Program-made: the position numbers and the translations under genes | Shown: positions 1 to 9,399 of the stretch, one piece after another | Layout of the letters: every line of letters begins with the position of its first letter | How positions within the stretch are numbered: the stretch's first letter is position 1 | Assembly: GCA_016712715.1 (NCBI GenBank) | Contig: JADJQM010000003.1 | Location: 186,001 to 250,000 of the forward strand | Origin: Rhodospirillaceae bacterium | GTDB taxonomy: Bacteria; Pseudomonadota; Alphaproteobacteria; Dongiales; Dongiaceae | Reading direction: 5' to 3' | Length of the DNA stretch: 64,000 bases | The notes under the pieces: generated by a model | The model's input: only the letters and a program-made list of their open reading frames with translations | Told to the model about the DNA's origin: nothing | Database searches by the model: none

Positions 1-1295
1 AGATGGCCCATCGCGACCATGGCCGCCTGCCCTGGCGCGACCTGTTCGCACCGGCGATTGGGCTCGCAGAGCAGGGTTTCGACATTTCGCCGCAACTCGC
101 CGCCAAGATCGCCGGTAACGAGATTCTCGCCAGGCAACCCAGCACCCGATCCTACTTCTTCGACAGCGCCGGAAGGCCGCTTGCGGCCGGTGCCCACCTG
201 ACCAACCCCGCCTTGGCACATAGTCTGCGCGCCATTGCCGAAGGTGGAGCCGATGCCTTCTACCATGGCGCCATCGCAGCTGACATCGTCAAGGCTGTGA
301 CCGGCGCGCAGCCGCGCCACGGTCAGATGACCCTCGAGGATCTGGCAAACTATGAGGCGCAGAAGCGGCCTGTCCCCTGCCTCGACTATCGCGACAGCAA
401 GGTCTGCTCCATGGGCCCCCCTTCCTCAGGCGGACTCGCGGTGTTGCAGATCCTCGGACTTCTGCGCCGCTTTGACATGGCTGCTTTGCCGCCGGACAGC
501 ACCGCGGCTGCGCACCTCATTGCCGAAGCAAGCCGGCTCGCCTTTGCCGATCGGGAGCGCTATGTCGGCGATCCGGATTTTGCGCCGGTACCAGTGGAAC
601 GCTTGCTGGCGCCGGAATATCTATCGGCCCGCGCGGCGGAAATCGATCCCCGGAAGTCCATGGGCGAGGCCAAGCCGGGTCGCCCGGCCGACGCGGCCCT
701 GCTCGGCAGTTTACCGTCTCCGCCCCTACTACCGGAACCGCTGTCCACCAGCCACATGGTGATCATCGATCGCGACGGTAACGCAGTCAGCTTCACGACC
801 ACCATCGAGGGCGCATTCGGCGCCCATATCATGGCCGGCGGCTTCCTGCTCAACAACGAACTGACCGATTTCGCCTTTGCACCAGCCGCCAAGGGCCGCC
901 CCGCCGCCAACCGGGTCGAAGCCGGCAAGCGGCCACGCTCCTCCATGGCGCCGGTCCTGGTCTTTGACCGTAAAAGCGGCGCCTTGACCGCTGCCCTTGG
1001 ATCGCCCGGCGGCGGCAACATCATTGGCTATGTGACCCAGGCCCTGATCGGCCTGATCGACTGGCGCCTGGACCCATTTTCGGCCATCGCCGCCCCACAT
1101 GTACTCAACCGCAATGGGCCGACGATCATCGAGGCCGAACAAGGTCTTGAGACGCTGGCGACGGACCTTGAGGCCCTCGGCCACAAGGTTAAGGTGCAGG
1201 AACTCAACAGCGGTGCTAATGTCATCGTCGTTCGCGACGGGCAACTAATCGGCGCCAGCGACCCCCGGCGCGAAGGTGTCGCCCTGGGTGACTGA
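1..1295 (+). CDS. ggt: gamma-glutamyltransferase (5' truncated by window edge)
   Basis: Periplasmic N-terminal-nucleophile hydrolase that transfers or hydrolyses the gamma-glutamyl group of glutathione and related compounds. The visible part begins inside the large subunit, so the signal peptide and N-terminal third lie off the window; the ATG at 3 is probably internal. Seen: a PPSSGG motif near 413-430, the autoprocessing junction with T-S-H where the new N-terminal nucleophile should be the Thr encoded at 747-749, a GFLLNNELTDF segment, and a GSPGG oxyanion-type motif near 1001-1015. The family's small subunit is about 190 residues and the piece from Thr to the stop fits. It is followed 63 bases later by a same-strand rRNA methyltransferase with its own weak start context. 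Confidence 0.93.
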   Translation, partial: MAHRDHGRLPWRDLFAPAIGLAEQGFDISPQLAAKIAGNEILARQPSTRSYFFDSAGRPLAAGAHLTNPALAHSLRAIAEGGADAFYHGAIAADIVKAVTGAQPRHGQMTLEDLANYEAQKRPVPCLDYRDSKVCSMGPPSSGGLAVLQILGLLRRFDMAALPPDSTAAAHLIAEASRLAFADRERYVGDPDFAPVPVERLLAPEYLSARAAEIDPRKSMGEAKPGRPADAALLGSLPSPPLLPEPLSTSHMVIIDRDGNAVSFTTTIEGAFGAHIMAGGFLLNNELTDFAFAPAAKGRPAANRVEAGKRPRSSMAPVLVFDRKSGALTAALGSPGGGNIIGYVTQALIGLIDWRLDPFSAIAAPHVLNRNGPTIIEAEQGLETLATDLEALGHKVKVQELNSGANVIVVRDGQLIGASDPRREGVALGD

Positions 1296-1358
1296 CCATC
1301 CGGGCGTGTGACCCCCGATCCGCTCACCTTATCAGACTGAAAAGACAGGATATCTTCT

Positions 1359-2546
1359 ATGACGAAGCGGCCCACGATCCATTTGAAATCGGGCGAAGAG
1401 CGCCGTGTGCTCGGCGGCCACCCTTGGGTCTATTCGAATGAACTGCAAACCGGCCCGGAACTGAAGGCGATCAAACCGGGCAGCATTGTAACCTTGCGCC
1501 AGGCCGACGGTCGGCCCATGGGTCTCGCCTTCTTCAACGCCAAATCCCTCATCAGCGGCCGCGTCATCACCCGCGACCACAGCGTCGAGATCGATGCCCA
1601 GTTCTGGCAGCGCTGTCTGGAGCGGGCGCTCAAACTGCGCGACCGCCTGATTGGCGCCCCCTATTATCGCCTGGCCCACGCCGAGGCCGATGGCCTGCCC
1701 GGCTGCGTCATCGATCGCTATGGCGATGTCGTCGTGATCGACGTCTCGAGTGCCGGCATGGACGGCGAGATCGAGAATCTGGCTGCCGCGATCGACAACC
1801 TGCTGCAGCCGCGTGTCATCCTGGTGCGTGGCGACGGACCGGCGCGCGAACTCGAAGGGCTGGAACCGGTGAGCCGCCTCGTCAAAGGATCCCTCGATGG
1901 GCCGGTCGAGATCATCGAGAATGGCGTCAAGTTCATGTGCGACCCGCGCGAAGGCCAGAAGACGGGCTGGTTCTTCGACCAGCGCGACAATCGCGCCTTG
2001 ATCAGCCGCCTCGCCAAGGGTGCCAAGATGCTCGACGCCTACAGCTATATGAGCGGCTTCGGCATTCAGGCGCTGAAGGCAGGGGCAGCCGGCGTGCTGG
2101 CCCTGGATCGCAGCGCTCCGGCGCTGGACCTCGCGCGCAAGGCTGCCGACCTCAATGGCGTCACAGCTTCATTCGAAACGCGCCAGGGCGACGCCTTCGA
2201 TGTCCTGCCGGAAATCGCCCAGAGCCCGGCGCGCTACGACATCGTCGTCGCCGACCCGCCCGCTTTCGTCAAATCGCGCAAGGATTTCCATCAGGGTGCC
2301 CGCGCCTATCGCAAGCTCGCGCGCCTTGCCGCCAGTTGCGTCGGCAAGGATGGCATTCTCATGCTCTGTTCCTGCTCGCACAACATGCCGGCCGATGAGT
2401 TGATCAAGCAGACCGATCGCGGCATCGCCGAGGCTGGCCGCTCAGCGCGCCTGCTCTACCACACCGGCGCCGCGCCCGACCACCCGGTTCACCCAGGTCT
2501 TCCCGAGAGCGCCTATCTGAAGGCCCTGACCTTCGCGATCGAATAG
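1359..2546 (+). CDS. rlmI: class I SAM-dependent 23S rRNA (cytosine) methyltransferase, RlmI type
   Basis: 395-residue protein of the RlmI family, which methylates C5 of a cytosine in 23S rRNA (C1962 in E. coli). Seen: an N-terminal PUA-like RNA-binding domain over about residues 1-80 (HPWVYSNE), a central GWFFDQRDNR motif near residue 203 typical of the family, a Rossmann SAM domain, the DPPAFVKS motif near residue 299 and a CSCSH motif near 338 that should hold the catalytic Cys. Length matches the family. The start at 1359 is supported by protein alignment more than by its ribosome site, which is weak. It probably acts alone; the next gene is convergent. Confidence 0.92.
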   Translation: MTKRPTIHLKSGEERRVLGGHPWVYSNELQTGPELKAIKPGSIVTLRQADGRPMGLAFFNAKSLISGRVITRDHSVEIDAQFWQRCLERALKLRDRLIGAPYYRLAHAEADGLPGCVIDRYGDVVVIDVSSAGMDGEIENLAAAIDNLLQPRVILVRGDGPARELEGLEPVSRLVKGSLDGPVEIIENGVKFMCDPREGQKTGWFFDQRDNRALISRLAKGAKMLDAYSYMSGFGIQALKAGAAGVLALDRSAPALDLARKAADLNGVTASFETRQGDAFDVLPEIAQSPARYDIVVADPPAFVKSRKDFHQGARAYRKLARLAASCVGKDGILMLCSCSHNMPADELIKQTDRGIAEAGRSARLLYHTGAAPDHPVHPGLPESAYLKALTFAIE

Positions 2547-2678
2547 AACATCAGCCCCACGCAAAACGCGCTGAAGCCAAGGCCGCCCCAATAGGGCGCG
2601 CCATGGCCGGCGCGAGCCGTTGACATCTCCGGAGTTGATCGAAGCTGGCAAGAATTATCGCGACACCGCGTCCATTTT

Positions 2679-4088
2679 TCAATGCGCGAGGTTCAGCTTG
2701 TTCGGCAAATTGATCGCAAACGATGCGCCGCTCGCATCGCTGCGCAACAGGCGCAGATCGCCGCCCTGGCCACGCATCAGTTCCCGCGCGATCGCCAATC
2801 CAAGCCCGGTGCCGCCGGCCCTGGCGGATCCCTTGAAGGGGATAAAAAGATTTTCGATGGCTTTTGGCGGCAGCCCAGGACCATCGTCGCGTACCCAGAT
2901 TTCCACGCCTTCCGGTTGCTCCCTGGTGTCGACCGTGACGGTATGAGCGCCCATTTGCAGGGCGTTCTCACCTAGGTTACGCAGGATACGATAGAGCTGG
3001 CCGCGATCCGCCATCACTGTCAACGTGTCCGGGATCTCGTTTGACCAGAGCTTTCCGTCGATCAACAACTTGGCCAGCCCCTCACCCACTTCATCTGCCA
3101 GTTCTTTGAGGCGGATGCGCTCGAACTCAGGCTTCGGAGGGCCCTCACGCGTGAAGTTCAATGTGTCGGAGCAGAGGTCGACGGCTCGGTCGAGTGATCT
3201 CAACAATGCTGGCGCGGCCTTCCGCACCTCGGGATTATCGCTCTCCGCAAGCCGGTCTGTTATAAGGCGCGCGGTCGCCAGAATGCCGCGCAGATCATGG
3301 TTGATCTTGCTGACAGCCGTGCCGAGCGCTGCCAATCGTGCCTTTTGCTGAAGAGCCTGCCGGACATTCGTGTGCATCTCGGCGAACTCACGCTCGGCAA
3401 CACCGATTTCGTCGCCGCGCGTCGTGGCACCGAACTCGCCCAGCATCGCCTCCGGGTCCTGGCGGAATGCAACCATGCCACCGGTGAGTCGTCGCATCGG
3501 TCGGATGATCAGCCACTGCAGAGCGCCGAAGACCAAAGCGGCGGTAATCAGCGAAATGACCACGGAGAGGCCCAGCACCCGCCAGGAATATGCAATCATG
3601 GCTTGGCGCAGCGGCCATTCGTCAAACACGACATCGACCACGACGTCAGCCGCGCGTGGTGAATAGCCTTTCACGCGCAGAACCCGGTTGCGCGGCTGCA
3701 CCAGCGTGTCGATCCCATCTTCCAGCAGTTGAACAAAGCCGCGCTCGCTGAGATCTACTGTCGCATCCACCAGCAGTGGCGGCGTCGTGCCGCGCATGAT
3801 CAGGTTCTTGCCGTCGCTGCCGCGCAAGCCGATGATCCGTGCGCCGACATGATCAAGCAGCCGGATCTCAAGTTCCGGATCGATCATGTAATCCGGTGTC
3901 GCCTCCAGCGCCAGGATGGCGAGATGCGCGGTGTTGAGCTTTTCCTCCAGCCAATCAAGCCGAAAACGTGCGATCGAAGGGGCATAGATAAGGACCTCGC
4001 TGACCAACACGAACAAGATGGTGAGCAGCAGGACCCGGGCCGAAAGGCCGCGACCGAAAGTCGGCAGCTTGACGGCCTCAGCCTTCAT
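2679..4088 (-). CDS. sensor histidine kinase (fused in raw sequence to upstream flavoprotein by a frameshift)
   Basis: 469-residue membrane histidine kinase if translation starts at the ATG at 4088. Seen: first membrane segment at about residues 17-36, a periplasmic region of about 130 residues, a second membrane segment near 169-193, HAMP-like linker, a phosphoacceptor region with INHDLRG, then the ATPase domain with an N box (NLGENAL), G1 (DDGPGLP) and G2 (GTGLGLAI). No response regulator lies next to it, so the partner is unknown. In the raw sequence the upstream flavoprotein frame runs through into this gene as one 946-963 residue product. Removing one base of the C5 run at 4123-4127 makes the flavoprotein stop at a TGA that overlaps this ATG (ATGA), so two coupled genes are more likely than a fusion. 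Confidence 0.85.
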   Translation of the reverse strand: MKAEAVKLPTFGRGLSARVLLLTILFVLVSEVLIYAPSIARFRLDWLEEKLNTAHLAILALEATPDYMIDPELEIRLLDHVGARIIGLRGSDGKNLIMRGTTPPLLVDATVDLSERGFVQLLEDGIDTLVQPRNRVLRVKGYSPRAADVVVDVVFDEWPLRQAMIAYSWRVLGLSVVISLITAALVFGALQWLIIRPMRRLTGGMVAFRQDPEAMLGEFGATTRGDEIGVAEREFAEMHTNVRQALQQKARLAALGTAVSKINHDLRGILATARLITDRLAESDNPEVRKAAPALLRSLDRAVDLCSDTLNFTREGPPKPEFERIRLKELADEVGEGLAKLLIDGKLWSNEIPDTLTVMADRGQLYRILRNLGENALQMGAHTVTVDTREQPEGVEIWVRDDGPGLPPKAIENLFIPFKGSARAGGTGLGLAIARELMRGQGGDLRLLRSDASGASFAINLPNKLNLAH

Positions 4089-5519
4089 GGCAGCCTCAAC
4101 AGGCCGCGCACGAGTGACCGCACCCCCGGGACTGAACAGGCGCGGCGCATAGTAATTGCCGGCCAAGCGCTTCGATATTTCAGACAACGTCGGATAGGGC
4201 AGCAATAGCCCCGCCATCGCCGACAGCTTCAACCCGCGCGCGATGGCGAGGCACCAGGGTGCCAACAGGTCGCCAGCTTGGTGCCCGACAATGCCGACAC
4301 CCAGGATCTGGCCATTTCTGCGCAGCACGATCTTGATCAGTCCATCCGTGCGCCGTTCGCTGCGCGCCCGGTCATTGGCTGAAAAATCCAGTTGCTCCAC
4401 CCTGACATCCTTGAAGCGCGTCCGGGCCGACATCTCGCTCAATCCCACATAGGCCAGTTCCGGATCGGTAAATGTCACCCAGGGAATGATGTCGGCGTTC
4501 ACCTTGGCGGGCAGCCGGAAGAGGATGTTCCTGAGGACGATACCGCCATGATAGCCGGCGACATGGGTAAAGGCCGGGCCGCCGACGCAGTCGCCGATCG
4601 CAAAGATCTTCCTGTTGCTGGTTCGCAGTCGGGCGTCGACTTTGATGGCCGCTCCGTTGAGGTCGACGCCGGCCTTATCCAGCCCCAGGCCCTGCGTATT
4701 GGGCCGCCGACCGACTGCCAGCAGGAGATGGCTCGCGGTGACCGTTTCCGTCGCACCGTCATTTCGTGCCAGGTGAACGGCAATCCCGTCACCATTCTTC
4801 TCGACGCGGACGACACTGGTTCCTTCGCAGACTCGGATCCCATCGTTGACCAGCGCTTGGCGGACGCAAGGCACGAGGTCCGGATCATCCTTGGGCAGCA
4901 GACGCGCCATCTCGACAATGGTGACTTTGGCGCCCAATCGCGCTTGCGCCTGCGCCAGTTCGACACCGATTGGACCACCGCCGATGACCAGCAGATGATC
5001 GATCGGCTCGGTCACGGCAAAGATGGTCTCATTCGTGAGGTATGAAACCTGGTCGAGACCCGCAATCGGCGGAATGGCGGGCACCGACCCGGTCGCAATC
5101 ACGAAGCGCTTTGCGAAAATCCGTCTGCCGCCGGCTTCGACCGCATCCGGTGCCACGAAGGTCGCGCGTTCCTGAATGACCGTGACACCTAGGCCGGTGA
5201 AGCGCTCGACGGAATCATGCGGCGCAATGCCGGCGATGACGTCCGCGATATGCTTGGCGAGTGCAGTCCGATCGATGGTTGGCGCCTCGAAGAAAATGCC
5301 GAACTTGGTGGCGGATTTCGCCTGCGCCGCGACATGGGCTGCCGCCAGCAGGGCTTTCGATGGGACGCACCCGTAATTGAGGCAGTCGCCACCCATCTCC
5401 CCGGCTTCAATCAGCACAACCTTGGCCCCAAGTTGCGCAGCACCTGCGGCAACCGTAAGGCCCCCTGATCCACCGCCGATCACACAGATATCCGGGCTAA
5501 GGTCCACCAAGTCACTCAT
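4085..5519 (-). CDS. FAD-dependent pyridine nucleotide-disulfide oxidoreductase, mercuric-reductase/lipoamide-dehydrogenase-like (frameshift near 3' end)
   Basis: Cytoplasmic flavoprotein of about 475 residues that should pass electrons from NAD(P)H through FAD to a redox-active disulfide. Seen from the ATG at 5519: FAD-binding GGGSGG at residues 15-20, the CLNYGC pair (Cys46 and Cys51), a second dinucleotide fold with GGGPIGVE, a GDCVGG FAD segment and a C-terminal dimerisation domain. The start at 5519 overlaps the stop of the TVP38 gene (ATGAGTGA), which signals translational coupling. TVP38/TMEM64 proteins beside mercuric-reductase-like proteins are a familiar pairing, and the true substrate is usually not mercury. 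With one G removed at 4123-4127 the C terminus becomes a basic, leucine-rich tail ending LLRLP, as is usual in this family. Confidence 0.86.
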
Positions 5520-6231
5520 GAGATTTGTTCCGCCTTGCGGCAAAGCGTTTGAAGATAATCGGCAAGGCACTCAATGCGGCCAGACCCAAGAGAGCACCCA
5601 GAACACCAGGCGACAGCGCTGCCTTGAGATCGCCGCCGCTGGCAATCGCCTCCTCCAATCCGGTCCCGACCAGTGCGTAGATAAAGGTCGCGGGTATGAT
5701 CCCGAAGAAAGTCGTCACCGCGAAGCAACGCAGGGATACGCCCAGAAACGCCGGCACCAGATTGACGACGAAGAAGGGAAAAAGAGGCACCAGGCGCAGG
5801 ATCAGCATGTAGCTCCAGGCATTGTCATGAAAGCCGGCCGCGAGCTTGGTCAACCACGGCCCGGCCCGCGCCCGCAACGGCTCACCAAGTGCTGACCTCG
5901 CTGCCAGGAACAGGATTATGGCGCCGAGGGTTGCCGCCACCACGATATAGCATGTGGCGGCGATGGCGCCAAACATGAAGCCCCCGGCGACCGTCAGCAC
6001 GGCCCCGCCCGGCAATGAAAATGCCACCACCAGCACATAGACCGCCATATAGGCCAGCACCGCCTGCAGATAATGCTCGGCGACGAATATGGCGAGTTCT
6101 CCATGGCGGCGCTGCAACTCGGCAAAGCTCAGAAGCCGGTAGCCGCCCAAGCTGAAAAAGAGCGCGATTCCGGCCAGGATTGCCAGCATGGGCCATAGCC
6201 GGCGCAGCGGCCAATTGTGATTGTCTGCCAT
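5512..6231 (-). CDS. TVP38/TMEM64 (DedA/SNARE-associated) family membrane protein
   Basis: 239-residue integral membrane protein with about six hydrophobic segments and the conserved VTT/SNARE-associated core (a GAxL-rich segment followed by F-x-R-LVPLFPFFVVNL). Members are proposed lipid scramblases or envelope proteins; the exact activity here is unknown. I place the start at the ATG at 6231, preceded by AGAGCGAGG, because an earlier ATG at 6282 would run back into the cyclase gene. It ends in an 8-base overlap with the flavoprotein gene, so the two are likely co-translated. It begins 17 bases after the cyclase stop, so fecR, cyclase, this gene, flavoprotein and kinase may form one minus-strand transcript. 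Confidence 0.88.
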   Translation of the reverse strand: MADNHNWPLRRLWPMLAILAGIALFFSLGGYRLLSFAELQRRHGELAIFVAEHYLQAVLAYMAVYVLVVAFSLPGGAVLTVAGGFMFGAIAATCYIVVAATLGAIILFLAARSALGEPLRARAGPWLTKLAAGFHDNAWSYMLILRLVPLFPFFVVNLVPAFLGVSLRCFAVTTFFGIIPATFIYALVGTGLEEAIASGGDLKAALSPGVLGALLGLAALSALPIIFKRFAARRNKSHE

Positions 6232-6248
6232 CCTCGCTCTTTCCCCGC

Positions 6249-8165
6249 CTAGGCCAGATCGTCGCAGTTGGCGCAGGACCAAAAGGTAATCGGCTTGTCG
6301 CGGCCGCGCACGGGCTGGTCCACCCGCAAGGTCAACCCCCGGATCAGATCATCGTGGCCGAGGTCCCGGACGGCCGACACCATATCATCAGAAATTACCA
6401 AGATAGCGCCGATCGATTTGGCCGCTGCTTCCAGCCGGCTCGCAACATTGACCGTATCGCCGGCAGCTGCAAGCTGTGCCTGGTGTCGCCCGCCGAGCTG
6501 CGCCATTGCCACGGGTCCGAAATGCAGTCCGACCCGGGCTGGGATATTGGGCTGCCAGCGCGCAAGGCGCAGCAACATGTCGCGCGCGCAGGCCAGTGCC
6601 GCCGCCGGGTCATCTTGCTGTGGTTGCGGCAACCCCCACAATGCCAGAGCACCGTCGCCCAGGAACTGGGCAACGATGCCGCGATGCGCCGTCACGACCT
6701 CCTCCAGCTGCCCATGGAATTCCTTCAGGAAATGCGCTGTGTCGGCTGGCGAACGACTCTCGCTGGCATGCGTAAAGCCCTGCAGGTCAACGAAGAGAAC
6801 GGCAGCCATTTGTTCGCGTTCGTCAAAGGCCGGTCGAGCCCGTTCCGCCAGCGTCTCCACCATCGTCGGCGGCACATAGCGCGCGAGGTTGCCGCGCTGC
6901 CGCTCAACTTCGCTGCGCAGGCGCCGCTCATAGACCATGCGGCCAATGGCACCCAGTACCGCGCCGATGACAATGGCAGAACTCGGCCCCGCTACGGCAA
7001 CCCATCGATACTCCAGGACGAACAAGGCCTGGCACATTGCAAACCAACTGATCAACAGCAGCATGTTGAACAGCAAGCCCCAACGTGGCCCAGGACTCTT
7101 GGCACCCAGGAACCACGCTGCGACAGCCAGCAGGACAATGGCGAGCGACTCATAGAAGCGCTGCTCAACTGTGCGAATGATGCTGTCCCCATGGAGTAAA
7201 TTGGCAACGCCCGTCGCCAGCACCTCGACACCCGGCAAATTGAGGGCATAGGGTGTCGTGAAGATATCGCCGAGCGAAGTCGCCGTAGCTCCGACTAGGA
7301 TCGCCCTGTCCTTCAGCAAAGGATGGGGGATGCGATCCTCCAGCAGGTCAAGCACCGAATAGGTGCGGAACGTACCGGCTGGGCCTAGATAGTTGAGCGC
7401 CAGACCATATGCGTGATCCATTTCGATCTTGTGCGGGCCCAGGACAAGCCTGCCATCTCTGCTGACACCGATTGATCCTCTCGACAAATCCTGCTGGAGG
7501 GCGGCGACCATCAATGAAAATGATGGGATGAACCACTCTCCATACCCAATCACCGGATATTGCGCTCTGGTCTGTCCGGAATCGTCCGATTGCTGGTTGG
7601 TATGGCCAACGGCGGTTACCGCCTCGAACTCGGCAAGCGGGCGCAACATCCCATCGGCGGTGATCGATCTGGTGTCCTTGAAAGCGGCAAGGCTAATCTT
7701 GTCGACATCCTTGACGGGACTGCCCGCCGGCGAGCCATCATTGAACAGCATGGCCATGGCGAGCACAGTGCGCCCATGGCGGGCGAGCGCATCCGCCAAG
7801 GCGCGATCCCCGGCACCGCTTGCATCCGGCTCATGCTCGGACAGAATGATATCGAGGCCGATGGTCTTGGCACCCGCGTCGTTCAGGCGATTGATGACGT
7901 CGGCAAGAACGGAGCGCGGGAACGGCCATTGCCCAAGTTTAGCCAACGACCGGTCATCGATCACGATGATGGCAATATCGTTCGGTGGCGGCTGTGAGCC
8001 ACGCAGCCTGAAACGCCAGTCCAGGGTGACGCCCTGCTCGAAAGATTCCAGATTTGGATGCGCGGAGATGTGCAGGACGGCAACGCCAATGCCGAGCACA
8101 AGGGCGAGCACGAAGCCAAGCCAACCTCGTTTTGCCGTCCTGTTGCCATCTCCGATAGAAGCCAT
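6249..8165 (-). CDS. CHASE2-domain adenylate/guanylate cyclase
   Basis: 638-residue membrane-bound class III nucleotide cyclase. Seen: an N-terminal membrane anchor (about residues 15-33), a CHASE2 extracytoplasmic sensor (about 35-330) with the DIAIIVIDDRSL-type opening and GLDIILSE, three closely spaced membrane segments near 340-410, and the cyclase catalytic domain near 445-620. Catalytic features visible are the metal Asp in FVDLQGFT, the second metal Asp in FLGDGAL, and the transition-state Asn and Arg in NVASRLE. The product should be cAMP or cGMP; specificity cannot be read with confidence. It lies 20 bases after a FecR-domain gene, and CHASE2 cyclases and FecR proteins are often neighbours, suggesting a periplasmic sensing pair. 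Confidence 0.92.
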   Translation of the reverse strand: MASIGDGNRTAKRGWLGFVLALVLGIGVAVLHISAHPNLESFEQGVTLDWRFRLRGSQPPPNDIAIIVIDDRSLAKLGQWPFPRSVLADVINRLNDAGAKTIGLDIILSEHEPDASGAGDRALADALARHGRTVLAMAMLFNDGSPAGSPVKDVDKISLAAFKDTRSITADGMLRPLAEFEAVTAVGHTNQQSDDSGQTRAQYPVIGYGEWFIPSFSLMVAALQQDLSRGSIGVSRDGRLVLGPHKIEMDHAYGLALNYLGPAGTFRTYSVLDLLEDRIPHPLLKDRAILVGATATSLGDIFTTPYALNLPGVEVLATGVANLLHGDSIIRTVEQRFYESLAIVLLAVAAWFLGAKSPGPRWGLLFNMLLLISWFAMCQALFVLEYRWVAVAGPSSAIVIGAVLGAIGRMVYERRLRSEVERQRGNLARYVPPTMVETLAERARPAFDEREQMAAVLFVDLQGFTHASESRSPADTAHFLKEFHGQLEEVVTAHRGIVAQFLGDGALALWGLPQPQQDDPAAALACARDMLLRLARWQPNIPARVGLHFGPVAMAQLGGRHQAQLAAAGDTVNVASRLEAAAKSIGAILVISDDMVSAVRDLGHDDLIRGLTLRVDQPVRGRDKPITFWSCANCDDLA

Positions 8166-8185
8166 CTAGGGATCTTGACGCCGGC

Positions 8186-8833
8186 CTATGGGATTGTCAC
8201 CCGCGCCAATGCTTCGACACGGCGCTTCTCGCCCCAGAATTTGGCAACCAGATCGACATACTCGCCGGTCACGTCGACGCCCTGGCCCTCGCGCAAGACG
8301 ACCGTGCCTGCACCGACCCGGCTGGAAACCGCAACGCGCCCCTCAGCAACGAAGACCGAGCTCTTTTCCGGCAATGCCTCGACGAGATAATCCGTGCCGC
8401 GCACGGATGCCACTGCTGTTGTGGTTCTGACTTCGAAGCGGCCCCAGGCCGTGGCCTTGTTGACCGTCATGCGGGCAATGCCGGAGACCAGGTCAAGGAT
8501 AGCCGCCGACTCATTGGCCTCCGGCGCGAAAAAGGAGACAGCCACGTCGCTGTTGGGGCCGACCGTCAGGACTGAGCCGTCGGTGAAGGTGACCTCGGCG
8601 CGGCTATCCGCAGCCGTGCGGATGGTGTCTGCGATGTTGATCGCCTGTTCGACGGCGAGTGGCGTTTCCGCACCTTGCCGGACGACGATCGCTGTCCCGG
8701 CCAGCCGGGAGACGCGACCAGCAAGCCCGTCCTGGGCCGATGCCGGCCGGGATCTGGCGAGACCGAACAGAGCCGGGCAAGCGACTGCCGCCAAAGGCAG
8801 TGTCAGCAGAAATTCTCGTTTGGTGAGGGCCAT
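8186..8833 (-). CDS. FecR-domain periplasmic protein
   Basis: 215-residue exported protein. A KREFLL start followed by a hydrophobic stretch and a cleavage region around SAQDG indicates a signal peptide. The centre carries a FecR-type beta domain (about residues 45-150: GAETPL, then SRAEVTFTDGSVLTVGPNS). An ATG six bases further upstream (8839) touches the Shine-Dalgarno AAGGAG directly, so the ATG at 8833, spaced six bases from it, is the better start. FecR domains usually sense or relay signals in the periplasm; the downstream CHASE2 cyclase is the obvious partner. There is no FecI sigma factor here. Confidence 0.86.
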   Translation of the reverse strand: MALTKREFLLTLPLAAVACPALFGLARSRPASAQDGLAGRVSRLAGTAIVVRQGAETPLAVEQAINIADTIRTAADSRAEVTFTDGSVLTVGPNSDVAVSFFAPEANESAAILDLVSGIARMTVNKATAWGRFEVRTTTAVASVRGTDYLVEALPEKSSVFVAEGRVAVSSRVGAGTVVLREGQGVDVTGEYVDLVAKFWGEKRRVEALARVTIP

Positions 8834-9007
8834 CTTCATCTCCTTGCGCGGACCGCCAGCCTCGGCGAGGCTTGGCTTTGCAGGCTAGGTAGGTTGCCGC
8901 AAAGCCTCAAGCGGCTTGATGTCCATGATGTGGGCACCGTCACGATACCAGCTGTGAAGCGGATCACCATTGCCCCCGGAAACTGACATCGCTTCCTCAG
9001 GAAACCA

Positions 9008-9024
9008 TTAATTCATTGAATTAA
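9008..9024. promoter_or_regulatory. AT-rich 17-base palindrome, candidate operator
   Basis: TTAATTC-ATT-GAATTAA is a perfect inverted repeat (7-base arms, 3-base centre) within the only AT-rich patch of the gap. It sits about 175 bases upstream of the fecR-like start and 380 bases upstream of the lipoprotein gene. It may be a regulator site or an AT-rich promoter element; no regulator gene is adjacent. Confidence 0.35.
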
Positions 9025-9073
9025 TTAAATTATTCTCACGCCAAGAGTCGTCGAGGCTGCCGGATCGGGCATG

Positions 9074-9097
9074 TTCGACAGATTATTCGACAGATTA
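9074..9097. repeat. perfect tandem duplication of a 12-mer
   Basis: TTCGACAGATTA occurs twice head to tail with no mismatch. It may be a recent slippage product or two adjacent binding sites upstream of the fecR-cyclase group. Confidence 0.6.
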
Positions 9098-9399
9098 TAG
9101 GCCAGGTTGCTCGGAACGGACCAAATCAGCCCGCGGCGCATTCGCGTCCAGGAATCTCTGGAGTCGAAGCGGCCACAGCGGCAACGCGGACGGTTAGTCG
9201 CCCGGGCAATTGCGGATCACGGCGGGCGTGCTGGGCATATTCCCTGCTGCCCGCCTACTTTCACGCGAAGATTGGCGGATAACCGTGGGCAGGATCGACC
9301 AAAATCGGTCGCTGAACGCTTCTCAGGCAGGATTTGGGCCGCTAAACTGCGGCCAGTGACCGGGCCCGATTGGCGGGCTGCGATCAGGGGAGATTGACG

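Larger units (their letters stand above)
8834..9399. other. 566-base intergenic region between divergent fecR-like and lipoprotein genes
   Basis: No convincing gene. A 96-codon open frame at 9107-9397 has no recognisable domain, biased Arg/Pro-rich composition and no good ribosome site. The region has an AT-rich patch (9000-9040) with a perfect 17-base palindrome and a perfect 12-base tandem duplication, both listed separately. It probably carries the promoters of both flanking transcripts. Confidence 0.6.

Noticed and set aside
2679..5570. True flavoprotein-kinase fusion
   Set aside because: One-base repair gives natural stop and ATGA-coupled start; listed as a finding only as an artefact to verify.
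9107..9397. 96-codon frame in the fecR/lipoprotein gap
   Set aside because: No ribosome site, no domain, Arg/Pro-rich; ends just before a well-supported lipoprotein start.
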